A DNA stretch of 64,000 nt from Candidatus Electronema sp. (GCA_026645415.1 JAPEVH010000069.1:1-64000), one strand, 5' to 3'; shown: positions 7,346-16,470, counted from the stretch's first letter. The notes: a model not told the origin generated them from the sequence alone. A program made the numbers and translations.

Positions 7346-8890
7346 TTATTCTGGTATGGCAGTCCGAATATCCCTAGGATCTTTGGGCTGCCAGCGCAGC
7401 CCGCCTTTGAAGCCAAAGCATCTAACAAGATACAAGGTCTGCACAGCTTCCTTACCAAACCACGGTGAAGTGCGATACAGCACAAACTTTCGTTCTGGGA
7501 GCACCCTGTTGAATACCTGCCGTAGCATTGCATCCATTCCTTTATATTCATAGACTCCAAGAGCATCCATACCAAGCAGCATCTGGTCATCAAACCAGAA
7601 GTCATAGACATTAGGCCGCGACCAGCGGTTAATGGACACGGTGCGCGGCTGGTTTGGCACATAAAAGGCTAACTCGCTGGCAAACTGATAGCGCAGGCCA
7701 AAGATAAAGGTCTTGTCTGGCCTAGGCATTCTTTGCTGCATCTGCGCCACTTTTCGGCCCAGCTCGTCCCAGCCCTTGGTCTCGTGCGCTGTCCTATCAT
7801 GTTCGGCAGGGACTGGTAGTGCAGGATAAAGCACTTGCAGCATGACGGCCGCTGACATCACCCACGCCAGACCAAGACCGAAGTTCCAGCAGCGACGGCC
7901 CGCATACAGGCCAGCCGCCAGCGGCAGGGCGGTGAGATAAACCGGAGCAGGCCAGTTGCCGTAGATGCGCACATGCAGGGCCAGCAGGCTGAACACGACA
8001 AAGCCGGGCAAGGACATCCAGAGGAGTAGGTCGCGCTGATTCTCTCGGTTGCGCCAGCCACGCAGCCACGCCGCCACGAGAAAGCAGAACAGCACTGGCG
8101 AGAGCAGCCCAGCCTGACTGCCGAAGAATTCCGCAAGATAATCCACCGTGAACAGGGTGCTCTTGTTGGCTCCGCCTTGGAAGAGCACGTGCCGGAACGT
8201 CACCCAGTTGTGGCGCGCATTCCAGATAAGCACTGGGGTGAAGAGCAACAGCCCAGCCAGCAAGCCCAGCCACGGTTTCCACGTCATAAGCCGCTGCCGA
8301 CCCGTGCTGCTACTCATGAGAGAGAGGAAGAGCAAGGGCAGAAAGAGCAGCATCGTGTATTTAGAGAGCAGCCCAAGGCCGAAGCACAGGCCAGTGAGCA
8401 GCCACTGCCGCGCCTTGTCCTCTTCTGCGGCAAGGGCAGCGTGATAGCAGGCCGCAGCCCAGCACGGCAGGAGGAGTCCGTCTGGGGTGGCAATCAGGGC
8501 AGCACCGTTGAACAGGAGGATGGACTGACTGGCAAGGGCCGTATGCAGGGCAATGCGCCACGAGAAGCAGCGGGCCGCGAGCAGGCAGAGATACAACGAA
8601 GCAATGCTGATACCAAGGATGGTCGGCAGGCGGACGGCAAACTCTGTCTGGCCAAAGAGCCGCCCTGCCAGCCAGATCGTCCAAGCAATCATGGGCGGGT
8701 GGTCATAATAGCCGATGTCAAGGTAGCGGCTCCACTGCCAGTAATTGGTTTCATCTTGGCTGAGAAGGAAGTGGCTGCTCATCAGCAGGCGCACGGCCAA
8801 GGCGAGGCCCAGAATCAGCCACGTGAGGCGGCGGGAAGATGGTTCAGTCATTGCTGGGTGTTGCATTAAGGTTGGTTCAATAGGTTGCAT
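7346..8890 (-). CDS. GT39-family membrane glycosyltransferase (ArnT/PMT-like)
   Basis: This is a roughly 514-residue polytopic membrane protein. After a first hydrophobic helix (LTWLILGLALAVRLLM) comes the periplasmic loop of the PMT_2/GT39 family, with the catalytic-type Asp in SQDETNYWQWSRYLDIGYYD and then HPPMIAWTIWLAGRLFGQTE. About ten further hydrophobic segments follow to near residue 350, then a soluble C-terminal tail. The family moves sugars from polyprenyl-phosphate carriers onto lipids or proteins at the outer face of the inner membrane. The acceptor is unknown. The start is uncertain: the ATG at 8890 is used, but ATGs at 8866 and 8851 are equally possible and none has a good ribosome-binding site. 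Confidence 0.85.
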   Translation of the reverse strand: MQPIEPTLMQHPAMTEPSSRRLTWLILGLALAVRLLMSSHFLLSQDETNYWQWSRYLDIGYYDHPPMIAWTIWLAGRLFGQTEFAVRLPTILGISIASLYLCLLAARCFSWRIALHTALASQSILLFNGAALIATPDGLLLPCWAAACYHAALAAEEDKARQWLLTGLCFGLGLLSKYTMLLFLPLLFLSLMSSSTGRQRLMTWKPWLGLLAGLLLFTPVLIWNARHNWVTFRHVLFQGGANKSTLFTVDYLAEFFGSQAGLLSPVLFCFLVAAWLRGWRNRENQRDLLLWMSLPGFVVFSLLALHVRIYGNWPAPVYLTALPLAAGLYAGRRCWNFGLGLAWVMSAAVMLQVLYPALPVPAEHDRTAHETKGWDELGRKVAQMQQRMPRPDKTFIFGLRYQFASELAFYVPNQPRTVSINRWSRPNVYDFWFDDQMLLGMDALGVYEYKGMDAMLRQVFNRVLPERKFVLYRTSPWFGKEAVQTLYLVRCFGFKGGLRWQPKDPRDIRTAIPE

Positions 8891-8933
8891 AAGGCCCTGT
8901 CAGGCAACCTTTGTCTGTAAACTTGCACAGGCG

Positions 8934-9009
8934 TATACGAGGTGTATGAGCCTGTGCATACGGAGCGTATGAGCCTGTGCATACGAGGTGTATGAGCCTG
9001 TGCATACGG
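8934..9009. repeat. 23-bp tandem repeat, about 3.3 copies
   Basis: Units start at 8934, 8957 and 8980, with a partial unit from 9003. The core is GTATGAGCCTGTG followed by CATACG. Joined units give GTATG...CATAC inverted repeats around AGCCTGTG. Copies one and three differ from copy two only in a four-base block (AGGT versus GAGC). It lies between the end of the NLR-like gene and the GT39 gene. The 23-bp period equals that of the array at 4598-4735, and both contain a TATGAG-type core. Confidence 0.85.
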
Positions 9010-9108
9010 ATTGCCCCAGCCTGCTGCTGTCTGTCGTTGGTGGAGACACCAATGGTCGGCTTGGGTAGGCTCGTGGTGAATCCCGTAAGGTCACGGCGCG
9101 CCGTGACC

Positions 9109-11151
9109 CTACACCGGGCCGCCATGCCCAGAAACGACCTGCCGCTTTGCCTGCACCTGTGCCAATGTCTTGCGCCATCTCTCCACTAAAGATTGGTCGA
9201 TGGTCTTTGCAAGTTGCATAGCTTGGCTCATATATTCATCTGCCTTGGCACGGTCTCCCTTATGGAAATAGAATTTTGCGATGTTCCAACACAACTCCGC
9301 TTCTCCAGCCCTGTCACCAAGCTGCTGATGTATCGCCAAAGATTGCTTGTAACATTCCAATGCCTTTGCAGGCTTGCCCTGTTCGTCGTAGATCGAGGCA
9401 ATGTTGTTCAATGTTGAGCCTTCCAGTGGTTTATGCCCAACTTCCCGTGCGATACGAAGGCTCTGCTCATAATAGGTCAAGGCTTGCTCGCAGTCGCCTT
9501 GGTCATAATAAACTCCGGCGAGATTATTCAGGGTCGCACCTTCACCCTCTCTGTCGCCAACCTCCCGGCATATCGTCAGACTTTGCTTGTACTGGATCAC
9601 AGCCTTATTATGCTTGCCCTGATCATGGTAAATCGTGGCGATGTTGTTCAGGGTCGAGCCTTCATCCTTCCTGTTGCCAAGCTCGCGCCATATCGGCAAA
9701 CTTTGCTCATAGTATGCCGATGCTTTATCAAGCTCGCCACGCCGCCAGCAGGTTAGCCCAAGGTTATTCAGACACGCCCCCTCGTGACTGCGTTTGCCTG
9801 ACTGCCGGGCCGCAGTCAAATTCATATCAAGGGCGGCCAGTTTCTCCGTCCAATAGCCTTGCCGGTCTAAGTACGTGGAGATTGTTTCTGCTAAATTATT
9901 CACTGCTGCCAATAGCTCGCTTTCAAGGCAGCTCTCCATCAGCCGCAGGCAGTGCGCCCGTTCCGCATCAAGGCGGGCGTAGCCCTTCAAGCCTTCATTG
10001 CTCGCAGCCTTGCAGAAAGCAATGTACCAGCCTGCCAGCGGCTCCAAGCTCTCCGTGCTCAGTGCCAGCTCGGTGCGGGCGTAGGTATGAATCAGAGCGT
10101 GGCTTACCTGCCAGCGTTCCTTCTGCCTCTCCAGTAGGCCGTAATTGACCAGCTCGTTCAGGGCATCACGGCAGCGTTCGTCATCATCATCGAGAATGAC
10201 CGCCACCGGTGAACCGCTGATTGGCACATAAGCGAGCGTGCCTGCCAGTGCCAGCACCTGCCGGGCATCGTCGCTCACCTGCGCTACGCTGCGCCGGAGG
10301 AGCACGGCCACGCTCTCTGTCCGGTGCTTGCCCTTGCTCAATTGGCCGAGCGGCTCCTTGTCCAACCAGCGCAGGTACTCTGCCGCAGGCTCATCTGTGC
10401 TGCGCAGATAATGGCCGACAATGCGCACCGCCACTGGCAGCCCGCCCAGCAGAGCGCAGATGCGCTGCGTGGTCTCGGCATCAATGGCCTGCCCGCTCCA
10501 CGCTGCCAGCAGTTCTGCTGCGGGCTTGTCGTCCAGCGGCTTGATGTTCAAGCGCACCGCCAGCGCATCCTTCCTGCTGCGGGTGGTGATCAGCACCCCG
10601 CAGGAGCCGCGCAGCCGCAGCACCGCAGGCAGGTCTTTGGCATCCTCCGCACCATCGAGGATGAGCAACGCCTTCTTGCCTGAGAGGGCATTACGCACGG
10701 CAATATCAAGGCTCGGCTCCGGCTTGATGGCAAATGCCTCGGCAATGCTGCGCAGGGCCATCTCTGTCTGCGGATGACCATAGAAGGTGTGAAAGACAAT
10801 GCCGTCCGGGAAGCGGTCAGCCTCCAGCTTGCTCACCGCCTGCGCTGCCAAGGCACTCTTGCCCATGCCGCCTGGCCCGCAGAGCGTCACCACCTTGCCC
10901 GGCAGGAGCAGAGGCAGCAGCTCGGCAAGCTCTTTGTCACGACCGAGGAAGTGGTCATCTAAGTCAGGGAGTTGGTAGGGCGGGGGAGGAGGCTGGGCAG
11001 AATGCTGGCTGCCGTAGTTGTTGATGGTAGTAAGGTTGCCGCCAACCGCTACGCCGTTGTCACCAGCAGCAACCGCGCCGTCCTGCGCTGTTGCCCCAGA
11101 GCCGCTGTTGCTTGCCTTGAGGTGCTTCTCACTTCTCCTCTTCTTTTTCAT
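9109..11151 (-). CDS. NB-ARC/TPR STAND ATPase (NLR-like) with N-terminal amyloid-type motif
   Basis: The product is 680 residues from the ATG at 11151 (MKKKRRSEKHL), preceded by GGAGAG. The frame extends upstream, but those codons overlap the partner gene. Residues 16-40 hold a Gly/Ala-rich motif (GSGATAQDGAVAAGDNG, then VAVGGN). A Pro-rich linker (PPPPP) leads to the NTPase: P-loop GPGGMGKS (92-99), Walker B LLILD (162-166), GVLITTRSR and GGLPVAV (236-242). Then come a winged-helix region with VSHALIHTYA near 350 and about five 40-residue TPRs (455-640, such as LNNIATIYHDQGKHNKAV). This is the architecture of bacterial NLR-like sensors: TPR senses, NB-ARC oligomerises, the N-terminus signals. 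It overlaps the upstream gene by 23 bases, so translation is coupled. Confidence 0.9.
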   Translation of the reverse strand: MKKKRRSEKHLKASNSGSGATAQDGAVAAGDNGVAVGGNLTTINNYGSQHSAQPPPPPYQLPDLDDHFLGRDKELAELLPLLLPGKVVTLCGPGGMGKSALAAQAVSKLEADRFPDGIVFHTFYGHPQTEMALRSIAEAFAIKPEPSLDIAVRNALSGKKALLILDGAEDAKDLPAVLRLRGSCGVLITTRSRKDALAVRLNIKPLDDKPAAELLAAWSGQAIDAETTQRICALLGGLPVAVRIVGHYLRSTDEPAAEYLRWLDKEPLGQLSKGKHRTESVAVLLRRSVAQVSDDARQVLALAGTLAYVPISGSPVAVILDDDDERCRDALNELVNYGLLERQKERWQVSHALIHTYARTELALSTESLEPLAGWYIAFCKAASNEGLKGYARLDAERAHCLRLMESCLESELLAAVNNLAETISTYLDRQGYWTEKLAALDMNLTAARQSGKRSHEGACLNNLGLTCWRRGELDKASAYYEQSLPIWRELGNRKDEGSTLNNIATIYHDQGKHNKAVIQYKQSLTICREVGDREGEGATLNNLAGVYYDQGDCEQALTYYEQSLRIAREVGHKPLEGSTLNNIASIYDEQGKPAKALECYKQSLAIHQQLGDRAGEAELCWNIAKFYFHKGDRAKADEYMSQAMQLAKTIDQSLVERWRKTLAQVQAKRQVVSGHGGPV

Positions 11152-11581
11152 CTCTCCGCCTCTTGCCGCCCGGCTTGTTGATACCGCCATGCACATTGCC
11201 GCCCACCGCAATGCCACCCGCACCAGCAGCAACCGCACCGTGCCCTTGCGCCGCTGCCCCGGAGCCAGTCTGCACAGCGTGATACGTTGCTTGCGGCTGC
11301 ATTGCCTTGAGCAACTCCAGTAGCTTGCCAGCAGCAGCCAGCAGCTCCTCGTCCCGGTGCGCCCCGCTCTTCTCCACCTCCTCCTGCACGGTTATCTTGC
11401 GCCCGGCAGAGTCTGGGTTCTGCTCTAGTTCCTGCACTGACTTGAGCAGCGCGCTGTCCTTGCCGAACTTGCGCTGCAACAATGCTTGGAAGCCGCTGTA
11501 GGCATTAGGTATTGCCGTGACTATGGCACTTGCCATTCCACAGGCGATGCCGTTGATAATTGCTAACGTGACTGGATCCAT
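11129..11581 (-). CDS. Putative helical cell-death effector sharing the NLR motif (Bell-like)
   Basis: The product is 150 residues. Residues 1-95 are predicted helical: a hydrophobic first helix (VTLAIINGIACGMASAIVTA), then AYSGFQALLQRKFG, LKSVQELEQNPDSAGRK and DEELLAAAGKLLELLKAM. I recall this pattern from small proteins encoded beside NLR-like genes and compared with fungal HeLo/bacterial Bell domains, predicted membrane-active. Residues 106-135 carry a motif (GSGAAAQGHGAVAAGAGG, then IAVGGNVHGGIN) almost identical to the N-terminus of the overlapping downstream ATPase. A basic/acidic tail (GGKRRRDEKEEEK) ends it. The ribosome-binding site AGGAGAGGAG precedes the ATG. The function is inferred from architecture; the shared motif is directly visible. 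Confidence 0.75.
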   Translation of the reverse strand: MDPVTLAIINGIACGMASAIVTAIPNAYSGFQALLQRKFGKDSALLKSVQELEQNPDSAGRKITVQEEVEKSGAHRDEELLAAAGKLLELLKAMQPQATYHAVQTGSGAAAQGHGAVAAGAGGIAVGGNVHGGINKPGGKRRRDEKEEEK

Positions 11582-11607
11582 AACGCGCTTCTCCTCTCCT
11601 GTAGAAC

Positions 11608-11636
11608 TTGTTCGATAACACCATTTAGACTATAGT
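11608..11636 (+). promoter_or_regulatory. Possible promoter of the YejA-like gene
   Basis: TTGTTC (11608-11613), a 17-base spacer and TATAGT (11631-11636) lie about 50 bases before the ATG at 11683. The gap is divergent, shared with the effector gene on the minus strand, so opposite promoters may overlap here. Confidence 0.4.
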
Positions 11637-11682
11637 TGAGAAACTTGCAACCTGCTAACTCTTAACAGCGGAATCAAATACC

Positions 11683-13491
11683 ATGCTCAAGACTCTTCTC
11701 TCCGGCCTGATAGTGGCCGCCCTTGCTTTCCTTGCTCCAGCAGCCAGCCTTGCTGTGCACGGAGTCTCTATTGATGGCAAGCTGAAATACCCTGCTGGGT
11801 TCAGTCACTTTGACTACACATCACCAGCCGCAACAAAGGGCGGCAGTCTGACGCTGCATGACCTAGGCAGCTTTGACAAGATGAACCCTTATACCCTGAA
11901 GGGAACTGCACCATTCGGACTAGACAGCTTTGTCTTTGAGCCGCTGGCTGTGGCGAGCTTGGATGAGCCGTTTGCTGCTTATGGTTTGCTTGCTAAGGAC
12001 ATCGAGGTAGCGGCGGACAAGAAGTCCGTCACCTTTACCATTGACGAGCGGGCCAAGTTCTCGGATGGTCGTTCTGTAACTGCCGAGGATGTGAAATACA
12101 CCCTAGATACCCTGAAGAGCGACAAGGCCCACCCTTCTTACCAGATGTATCTTCAGGACATTAGCAGTGCAGAGATACTGGGGCCGTTAAAGGTACGCTT
12201 CAACTTTGCCAAGGTCAACCGCGAGCTGCACATGATTGCTGCCCAGCTCCCAGTGCTGAACAAGAAGTTCTATGAGGAGAATGGCTTTGGTGACAAGGCA
12301 AAGAACCCGCTCCTGCCACCAGTCGGCAGCGGGCCGTATCTTGTTAAGGACGTGAATCCAGGCAAGTCTATCACCTATGCGCGGAATCCAAACTACTGGG
12401 CTGCTGATCTCCCTGTCCGCAAAGGTACATTCAACTTTAACACCATCACGATCAAGTACTTTAAAGATCAGGTTGTTGGTGTAGAGGCGTTCAAGGCAGG
12501 CGACTTTGATTTCATGTGGGTCAATGTTGCCAAGCAGTGGCAGCGCGACCTTACGGGCCGCCTCTTTGACAGTGGTAAGCTGATCAAGAAAGGCTTTCCG
12601 CATCACAACAATGCAGGGATGCAGGGCTTTGTCTTTAACACTCGCCGACCTATCTTCAAGAGTCGCAAGGTGCGGCAGGCGTTGGGTCTTGCCTTTGACT
12701 TTGAATGGGCTAACGAGTCCCTGTTCTACAATCAGTACACCAGAGCAAATTCCTATTTCAGCAACTCTGAGCTGGCTGCAACTGGCCTGCCCAGTGCAGC
12801 CGAGCTAAAGCTGCTCAAGCCGATGCAAGAGAAGTATCCAAGCGAGATGCCAGCGGAAGTCTTTACAGAGCCGCTCACGCCACCAAGCACCAAGGCTCCC
12901 AATAGCCTACGTGGTAATCTGCGCAAGGCCCAGCAGCTTCTGACCGAGGATGGTTGGCAGATGAAAGATGGGGTACTCACTGCCAAGGATGGAAGCAAAT
13001 TAGAGTTTGAAATCCTCCTCACCCAAGACTTCTTTGATCGGGTCATGGCTCCGTACATCAAGAACCTTACCAAGTTAGGTGTGAAAGCCAGCTATCGGAT
13101 GATTGATCCGGCTTTGTATGAGGATCGGGTGAAGAGCTTCAATTTTGATATGGTCGTTAGCACCTTTGGCCAGTCGCAGTCACCGGGCAACGAGCAGCGC
13201 GATTACTGGACTTCTGCCTCTGCCGAGCGACAAGGAGGCAGTAACTTGGCAGGCATCACGTCGCCGGTTGTAGATAGTCTAGTTGACTCGCTGATTTATG
13301 CTGAGACGCAGGACGACCTCACCGCCGCCTGTAAAGCTCTGGATCGAGTGCTGTGGTATGGCTACTATATGGTGCCAAACTGGTATTTGGCCTATCATCG
13401 GGTGGCGTTTGCTAATAAGTTTAACATGCCAGATAAACTGCCGCTCTATTACAACCCCTATCAGTTACTCTGGACATGGTGGGTGAAATAG
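11683..13491 (+). CDS. YejA-like oligopeptide ABC transporter substrate-binding protein
   Basis: The 602-residue protein starts with a signal peptide (MLKTLLSGLIVAALAFLAPA, then ASLA). The mature part has the family-5 solute-binding fold: YPAGFSHFDYTSPAATKGG and GSFDKMNPYTLKG, FTIDERAKFSDGRSVTAEDV, PPVGSGPYLV, NPNYWA and RQALGLAFDFEWAN. The long form and VHGVSIDG-type start are most like YejA, which feeds the YejBEF peptide importer. No permease or ATPase gene is adjacent, so it is an orphan here. It is divergent from the NLR pair and convergent with nuoN. Confidence 0.9.
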   Translation: MLKTLLSGLIVAALAFLAPAASLAVHGVSIDGKLKYPAGFSHFDYTSPAATKGGSLTLHDLGSFDKMNPYTLKGTAPFGLDSFVFEPLAVASLDEPFAAYGLLAKDIEVAADKKSVTFTIDERAKFSDGRSVTAEDVKYTLDTLKSDKAHPSYQMYLQDISSAEILGPLKVRFNFAKVNRELHMIAAQLPVLNKKFYEENGFGDKAKNPLLPPVGSGPYLVKDVNPGKSITYARNPNYWAADLPVRKGTFNFNTITIKYFKDQVVGVEAFKAGDFDFMWVNVAKQWQRDLTGRLFDSGKLIKKGFPHHNNAGMQGFVFNTRRPIFKSRKVRQALGLAFDFEWANESLFYNQYTRANSYFSNSELAATGLPSAAELKLLKPMQEKYPSEMPAEVFTEPLTPPSTKAPNSLRGNLRKAQQLLTEDGWQMKDGVLTAKDGSKLEFEILLTQDFFDRVMAPYIKNLTKLGVKASYRMIDPALYEDRVKSFNFDMVVSTFGQSQSPGNEQRDYWTSASAERQGGSNLAGITSPVVDSLVDSLIYAETQDDLTAACKALDRVLWYGYYMVPNWYLAYHRVAFANKFNMPDKLPLYYNPYQLLWTWWVK

Positions 13492-13527
13492 GAGCAGCAG
13501 CGTAGCCTGAGAGGGGAAGCCGAGACG

Positions 13528-14955
13528 TTAGCCTACCACTGCCAAAATATCACCACTGATAGAAGGCAGGATTCCTGCTAGCAGCATGACCGCAGTGAGG
13601 AGGAAAAGACTACAGACCTGCACGGCATCGAGCCGAAGAGCTTTCGTCTCTTCGGCGGGCTGAATGATATAGGCTTCCTTTACTAAGAGCAGATAATAAT
13701 ACAAGGAGATGGTGGAGTTCAGGGCAGCGAAGACCACCATTGCATAATAGCCTTCCTTGGCTGCTGCGGCAAAGAGGAAGAACTTGCCCATAAAACCAGC
13801 CAGCGGTGGAATGCCAGCCAAGGAGAAGGCCGTCAGCATGAGGATTGCTGCTAAACCAGGGTTGTTCTTGCCTAAGCCTTGTAGCCCGCTGCGCTCTTCT
13901 TCACCGTTGCGGCCAATGGCAGACATAATAAAGAAGATCGCATAGTTTCCCGCTGCATAGACAAAGAGATAAAAGATCACTGAAGAACGTGCGCTGCCTG
14001 CATCGCCAGCCAGAGCCATGACAATATATCCGGCCTGGGCAATGGAAGAGTAGGCCATGAAGCGGCGCAGCCGTTCCTGTTTCATTGCGCCAAGATTACC
14101 CACGGTCATAGTTGCAGCAGCCAAGATCAGAATGATCGGCTGCAGTGAGCTGTGCAAAGCAGCCAGCGGCCCATAGAGCAGGATGAGCAGAAAGGCTATA
14201 GCGACTGCCTTGGAAGAGACAGAAATAAAGGCAGTAACTGGGCTTGGCGCGCCTTCATAGACATCTGGTGCCCACATGTGAAACGGAAACATGGTCAGCT
14301 TAAAGCCAATCGCTGCTAAGACAAAGAGGACACCTAAGCGAAGAAGCGGTTCGCTAGGATTGGCGGTGCAGACCTTGGCGATGGCAGCAAAGGTGACAGA
14401 GCCAGCCGCGCCATAGAAGAAGGAGAGACCAAAGAGCATCAGGCCGGTGGACGCTGCGCCCATCATCATGTATTTCGTTGATGCCTCAAGTGACAGATCG
14501 TCGTCTTTGTAAAAGCCGCTGAGAACATAGAGCGGAATCGCTGATAGCTCCATGCCAACAAACAGGGTCAACAGGTCTGTGGCCGAGACCACAGTGAACA
14601 TCCCAAAGGTACAGAGCAGAATAATGCAGAGGAATTCGCTCTGATGCTTGAGGGTTCCTCGGTAGTTACCGTTTGGTAGGAAATAGGACTGAGAGAGCAG
14701 CACCGTAAAGAACGCAGACAGGACAAAGACCTGCTTAAACAGTAACGCTGCACCTGTAACCTGATAACCACCCGGATACATTACCGTCTGATCATACGGT
14801 AGTCGTGCCAGCACAACAAAAATCACAGCCAAGCCCATCCACGCCAGATGAAACGGCTTGGAAGAATTCAGGTTGACCTTGCCCCGGTACAGGTCATAGC
14901 CCATGATCAGGGCAGCCAGTAGGACGAGCAGAATATCCGGCAGAAGAAGCTTCAT
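13528..14955 (-). CDS. nuoN: NADH-quinone oxidoreductase subunit N
   Basis: This is a 475-residue antiporter-like membrane subunit of complex I with about 14 hydrophobic helices. Family residues are visible in ALLFKQVFVLSAFFTVLLSQ, TVVSATDLLTLFVGMELSAI (the Glu of TM5), KLTMFPFHMWAPDVYEGAPS (the Lys/His of the broken helix) and LAGIPPLAGFMGKFFLFAA. It is the last gene of the leftward nuo operon, starts 3 bases after the nuoM stop and converges on the YejA-like gene. Confidence 0.96.
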   Translation of the reverse strand: MKLLLPDILLVLLAALIMGYDLYRGKVNLNSSKPFHLAWMGLAVIFVVLARLPYDQTVMYPGGYQVTGAALLFKQVFVLSAFFTVLLSQSYFLPNGNYRGTLKHQSEFLCIILLCTFGMFTVVSATDLLTLFVGMELSAIPLYVLSGFYKDDDLSLEASTKYMMMGAASTGLMLFGLSFFYGAAGSVTFAAIAKVCTANPSEPLLRLGVLFVLAAIGFKLTMFPFHMWAPDVYEGAPSPVTAFISVSSKAVAIAFLLILLYGPLAALHSSLQPIILILAAATMTVGNLGAMKQERLRRFMAYSSIAQAGYIVMALAGDAGSARSSVIFYLFVYAAGNYAIFFIMSAIGRNGEEERSGLQGLGKNNPGLAAILMLTAFSLAGIPPLAGFMGKFFLFAAAAKEGYYAMVVFAALNSTISLYYYLLLVKEAYIIQPAEETKALRLDAVQVCSLFLLTAVMLLAGILPSISGDILAVVG

Positions 14956-14958
14956 GGT

Positions 14959-16470
14959 TTAACGCATCAGGTTGTTGTAAATGGGATGCACTGCCTCGTT
15001 GACCAAATCAACAATCCAGCCGGGTAGGATACCCATGCCAAAGAGACAGAAGAGCAGGATCGTCACTGGAATCTTTTCCAGCGGCGAAGCATCGGTCAGG
15101 GTGAGGAAACGATCAGCAATTGGCCCGTTGACCAAGCCATTGACTGCTCGGAGGACATAGACAGCAGTCACCACGATGGAAAGAACTGCAAGAACAGTAC
15201 AGATACGATTCAGCGTTGTCGGATTACTGAACGAGCCAACAAAGACGTTGGCCTCGGCAACAAAACCAGACAGACTTGGTAGACCAAGACCAGCCAGACC
15301 AACGATGACATAGGCCACAGAGAGGAATGGCATGACCTTCATCAGGCCGCCCATCTCGCTCACTGTCCGAGTGTGCGTTCTACCGTAGATCATACCAATC
15401 AGACAGAAGAAGAGAGCAGTCATCAAACCGTGCGAAATCATCTGAAGCACGCCACCTTTGATGCCAGTGAAGGTCAGCGCGGTAAAACCAAAGAGCACCA
15501 AGCCGCAGTGGGAAACGGAAGAATAGGCCGTGATATATTTGAGATCCGTCTGCTTAATCGCACCAAATGCGCCGTAGAGGACGTTAATGGTGACGAGAAC
15601 CAAGAAGAAGGACATCCACATATTGGCTCCTTCTGGCAAAAGATACATACCAACCCGGAGACAGCCATACCCGCCGAGCTTCATCAATACGCCAGCATGA
15701 AGCATAGAGACTGCTGTTGGCGCAGAGGCGTGGCCATCTGGCGACCATGTATGGAAGGGATACAATGCGCCCAGTACACCAAAACCAACAAAGATGATTG
15801 GAAAGACCCAGTACTGAAACTGAGGCGAGAAGTGATGCTGGGAAAGTAGTTGCAGATCAAAGGTGTTCAGGCCAGAGGCAAAGTACAGCGCAAGGATACC
15901 AGCGAGAATGAAAGCAGAGCCTGCAACCAGCATCAGGGTTAACTTCATAGATGCATATTCCTTCTTGCCCGTGCCCCAAAGGCCGATCAGCAGGTACATA
16001 GGCAGTACCGCGATCTCGTAAAAGACAAAGAAGGTAAAGAGATCAACCGAGACAAACACGCCATAGACTCCGGCCACCAGCACGTTGAGCAGGACAAAGA
16101 ACTCTTTTGCCTGTTTCTCCACGCCCCAGCTTGCTAATACGCCGCAGAAGATAACTATCGCGGTGAGGAGCATCATGAGGACAGAGATGGCATCCACGCC
16201 GATGTTGTACTCAATGTGCATCATCTGGAGCCACGGCACTTGGGCGGTGAAGTAAAACTGACTTGCCTTTGCTCCTGCCGCGACTGGGTGCCCTGTTGAT
16301 ACGTTGATAAAGGCAAAGGTTAGGCCAATCACCAAAAGGAGATTCAAGGAGTTCCCGACCAAAGAGATCATTTTGATCCGTCGATGGTCGTCTCGGCAGA
16401 CCGGCAACAGGGCCACTGCGGTGATGAATGGGATAGCCCAGATCATGGTTAACAAAAATGATCCGTTCAT
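14959..16470 (-). CDS. nuoM: NADH-quinone oxidoreductase subunit M
   Basis: This is a 503-residue proton-channel subunit of complex I. Characteristic blocks include LFTFFVFYEIAVLPMYLLIG (TM5 Glu), LYPFHTWSPDGHASAPTAVS, MLHAGVLMKLGGYGCLRV and AYSSVSHCGLVLFG. The Lys, His and Glu residues of the proton path are present. It lies between the Uma2 insertion and nuoN, so the nuoL-nuoM junction is interrupted by about 690 bases. Confidence 0.96.
   Translation of the reverse strand: MNGSFLLTMIWAIPFITAVALLPVCRDDHRRIKMISLVGNSLNLLLVIGLTFAFINVSTGHPVAAGAKASQFYFTAQVPWLQMMHIEYNIGVDAISVLMMLLTAIVIFCGVLASWGVEKQAKEFFVLLNVLVAGVYGVFVSVDLFTFFVFYEIAVLPMYLLIGLWGTGKKEYASMKLTLMLVAGSAFILAGILALYFASGLNTFDLQLLSQHHFSPQFQYWVFPIIFVGFGVLGALYPFHTWSPDGHASAPTAVSMLHAGVLMKLGGYGCLRVGMYLLPEGANMWMSFFLVLVTINVLYGAFGAIKQTDLKYITAYSSVSHCGLVLFGFTALTFTGIKGGVLQMISHGLMTALFFCLIGMIYGRTHTRTVSEMGGLMKVMPFLSVAYVIVGLAGLGLPSLSGFVAEANVFVGSFSNPTTLNRICTVLAVLSIVVTAVYVLRAVNGLVNGPIADRFLTLTDASPLEKIPVTILLFCLFGMGILPGWIVDLVNEAVHPIYNNLMR

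Noticed and set aside
8177-8869. A 230-codon plus-strand frame antisense to the GT39 gene
   Set aside because: It mirrors a clear membrane protein, is very rich in Arg/Gln/Glu and has no recognisable domain.
9276-10148. A 290-codon plus-strand frame antisense to the NLR gene
   Set aside because: The TPR repeats on the minus strand create a periodic antisense frame; it carries no domain of its own.
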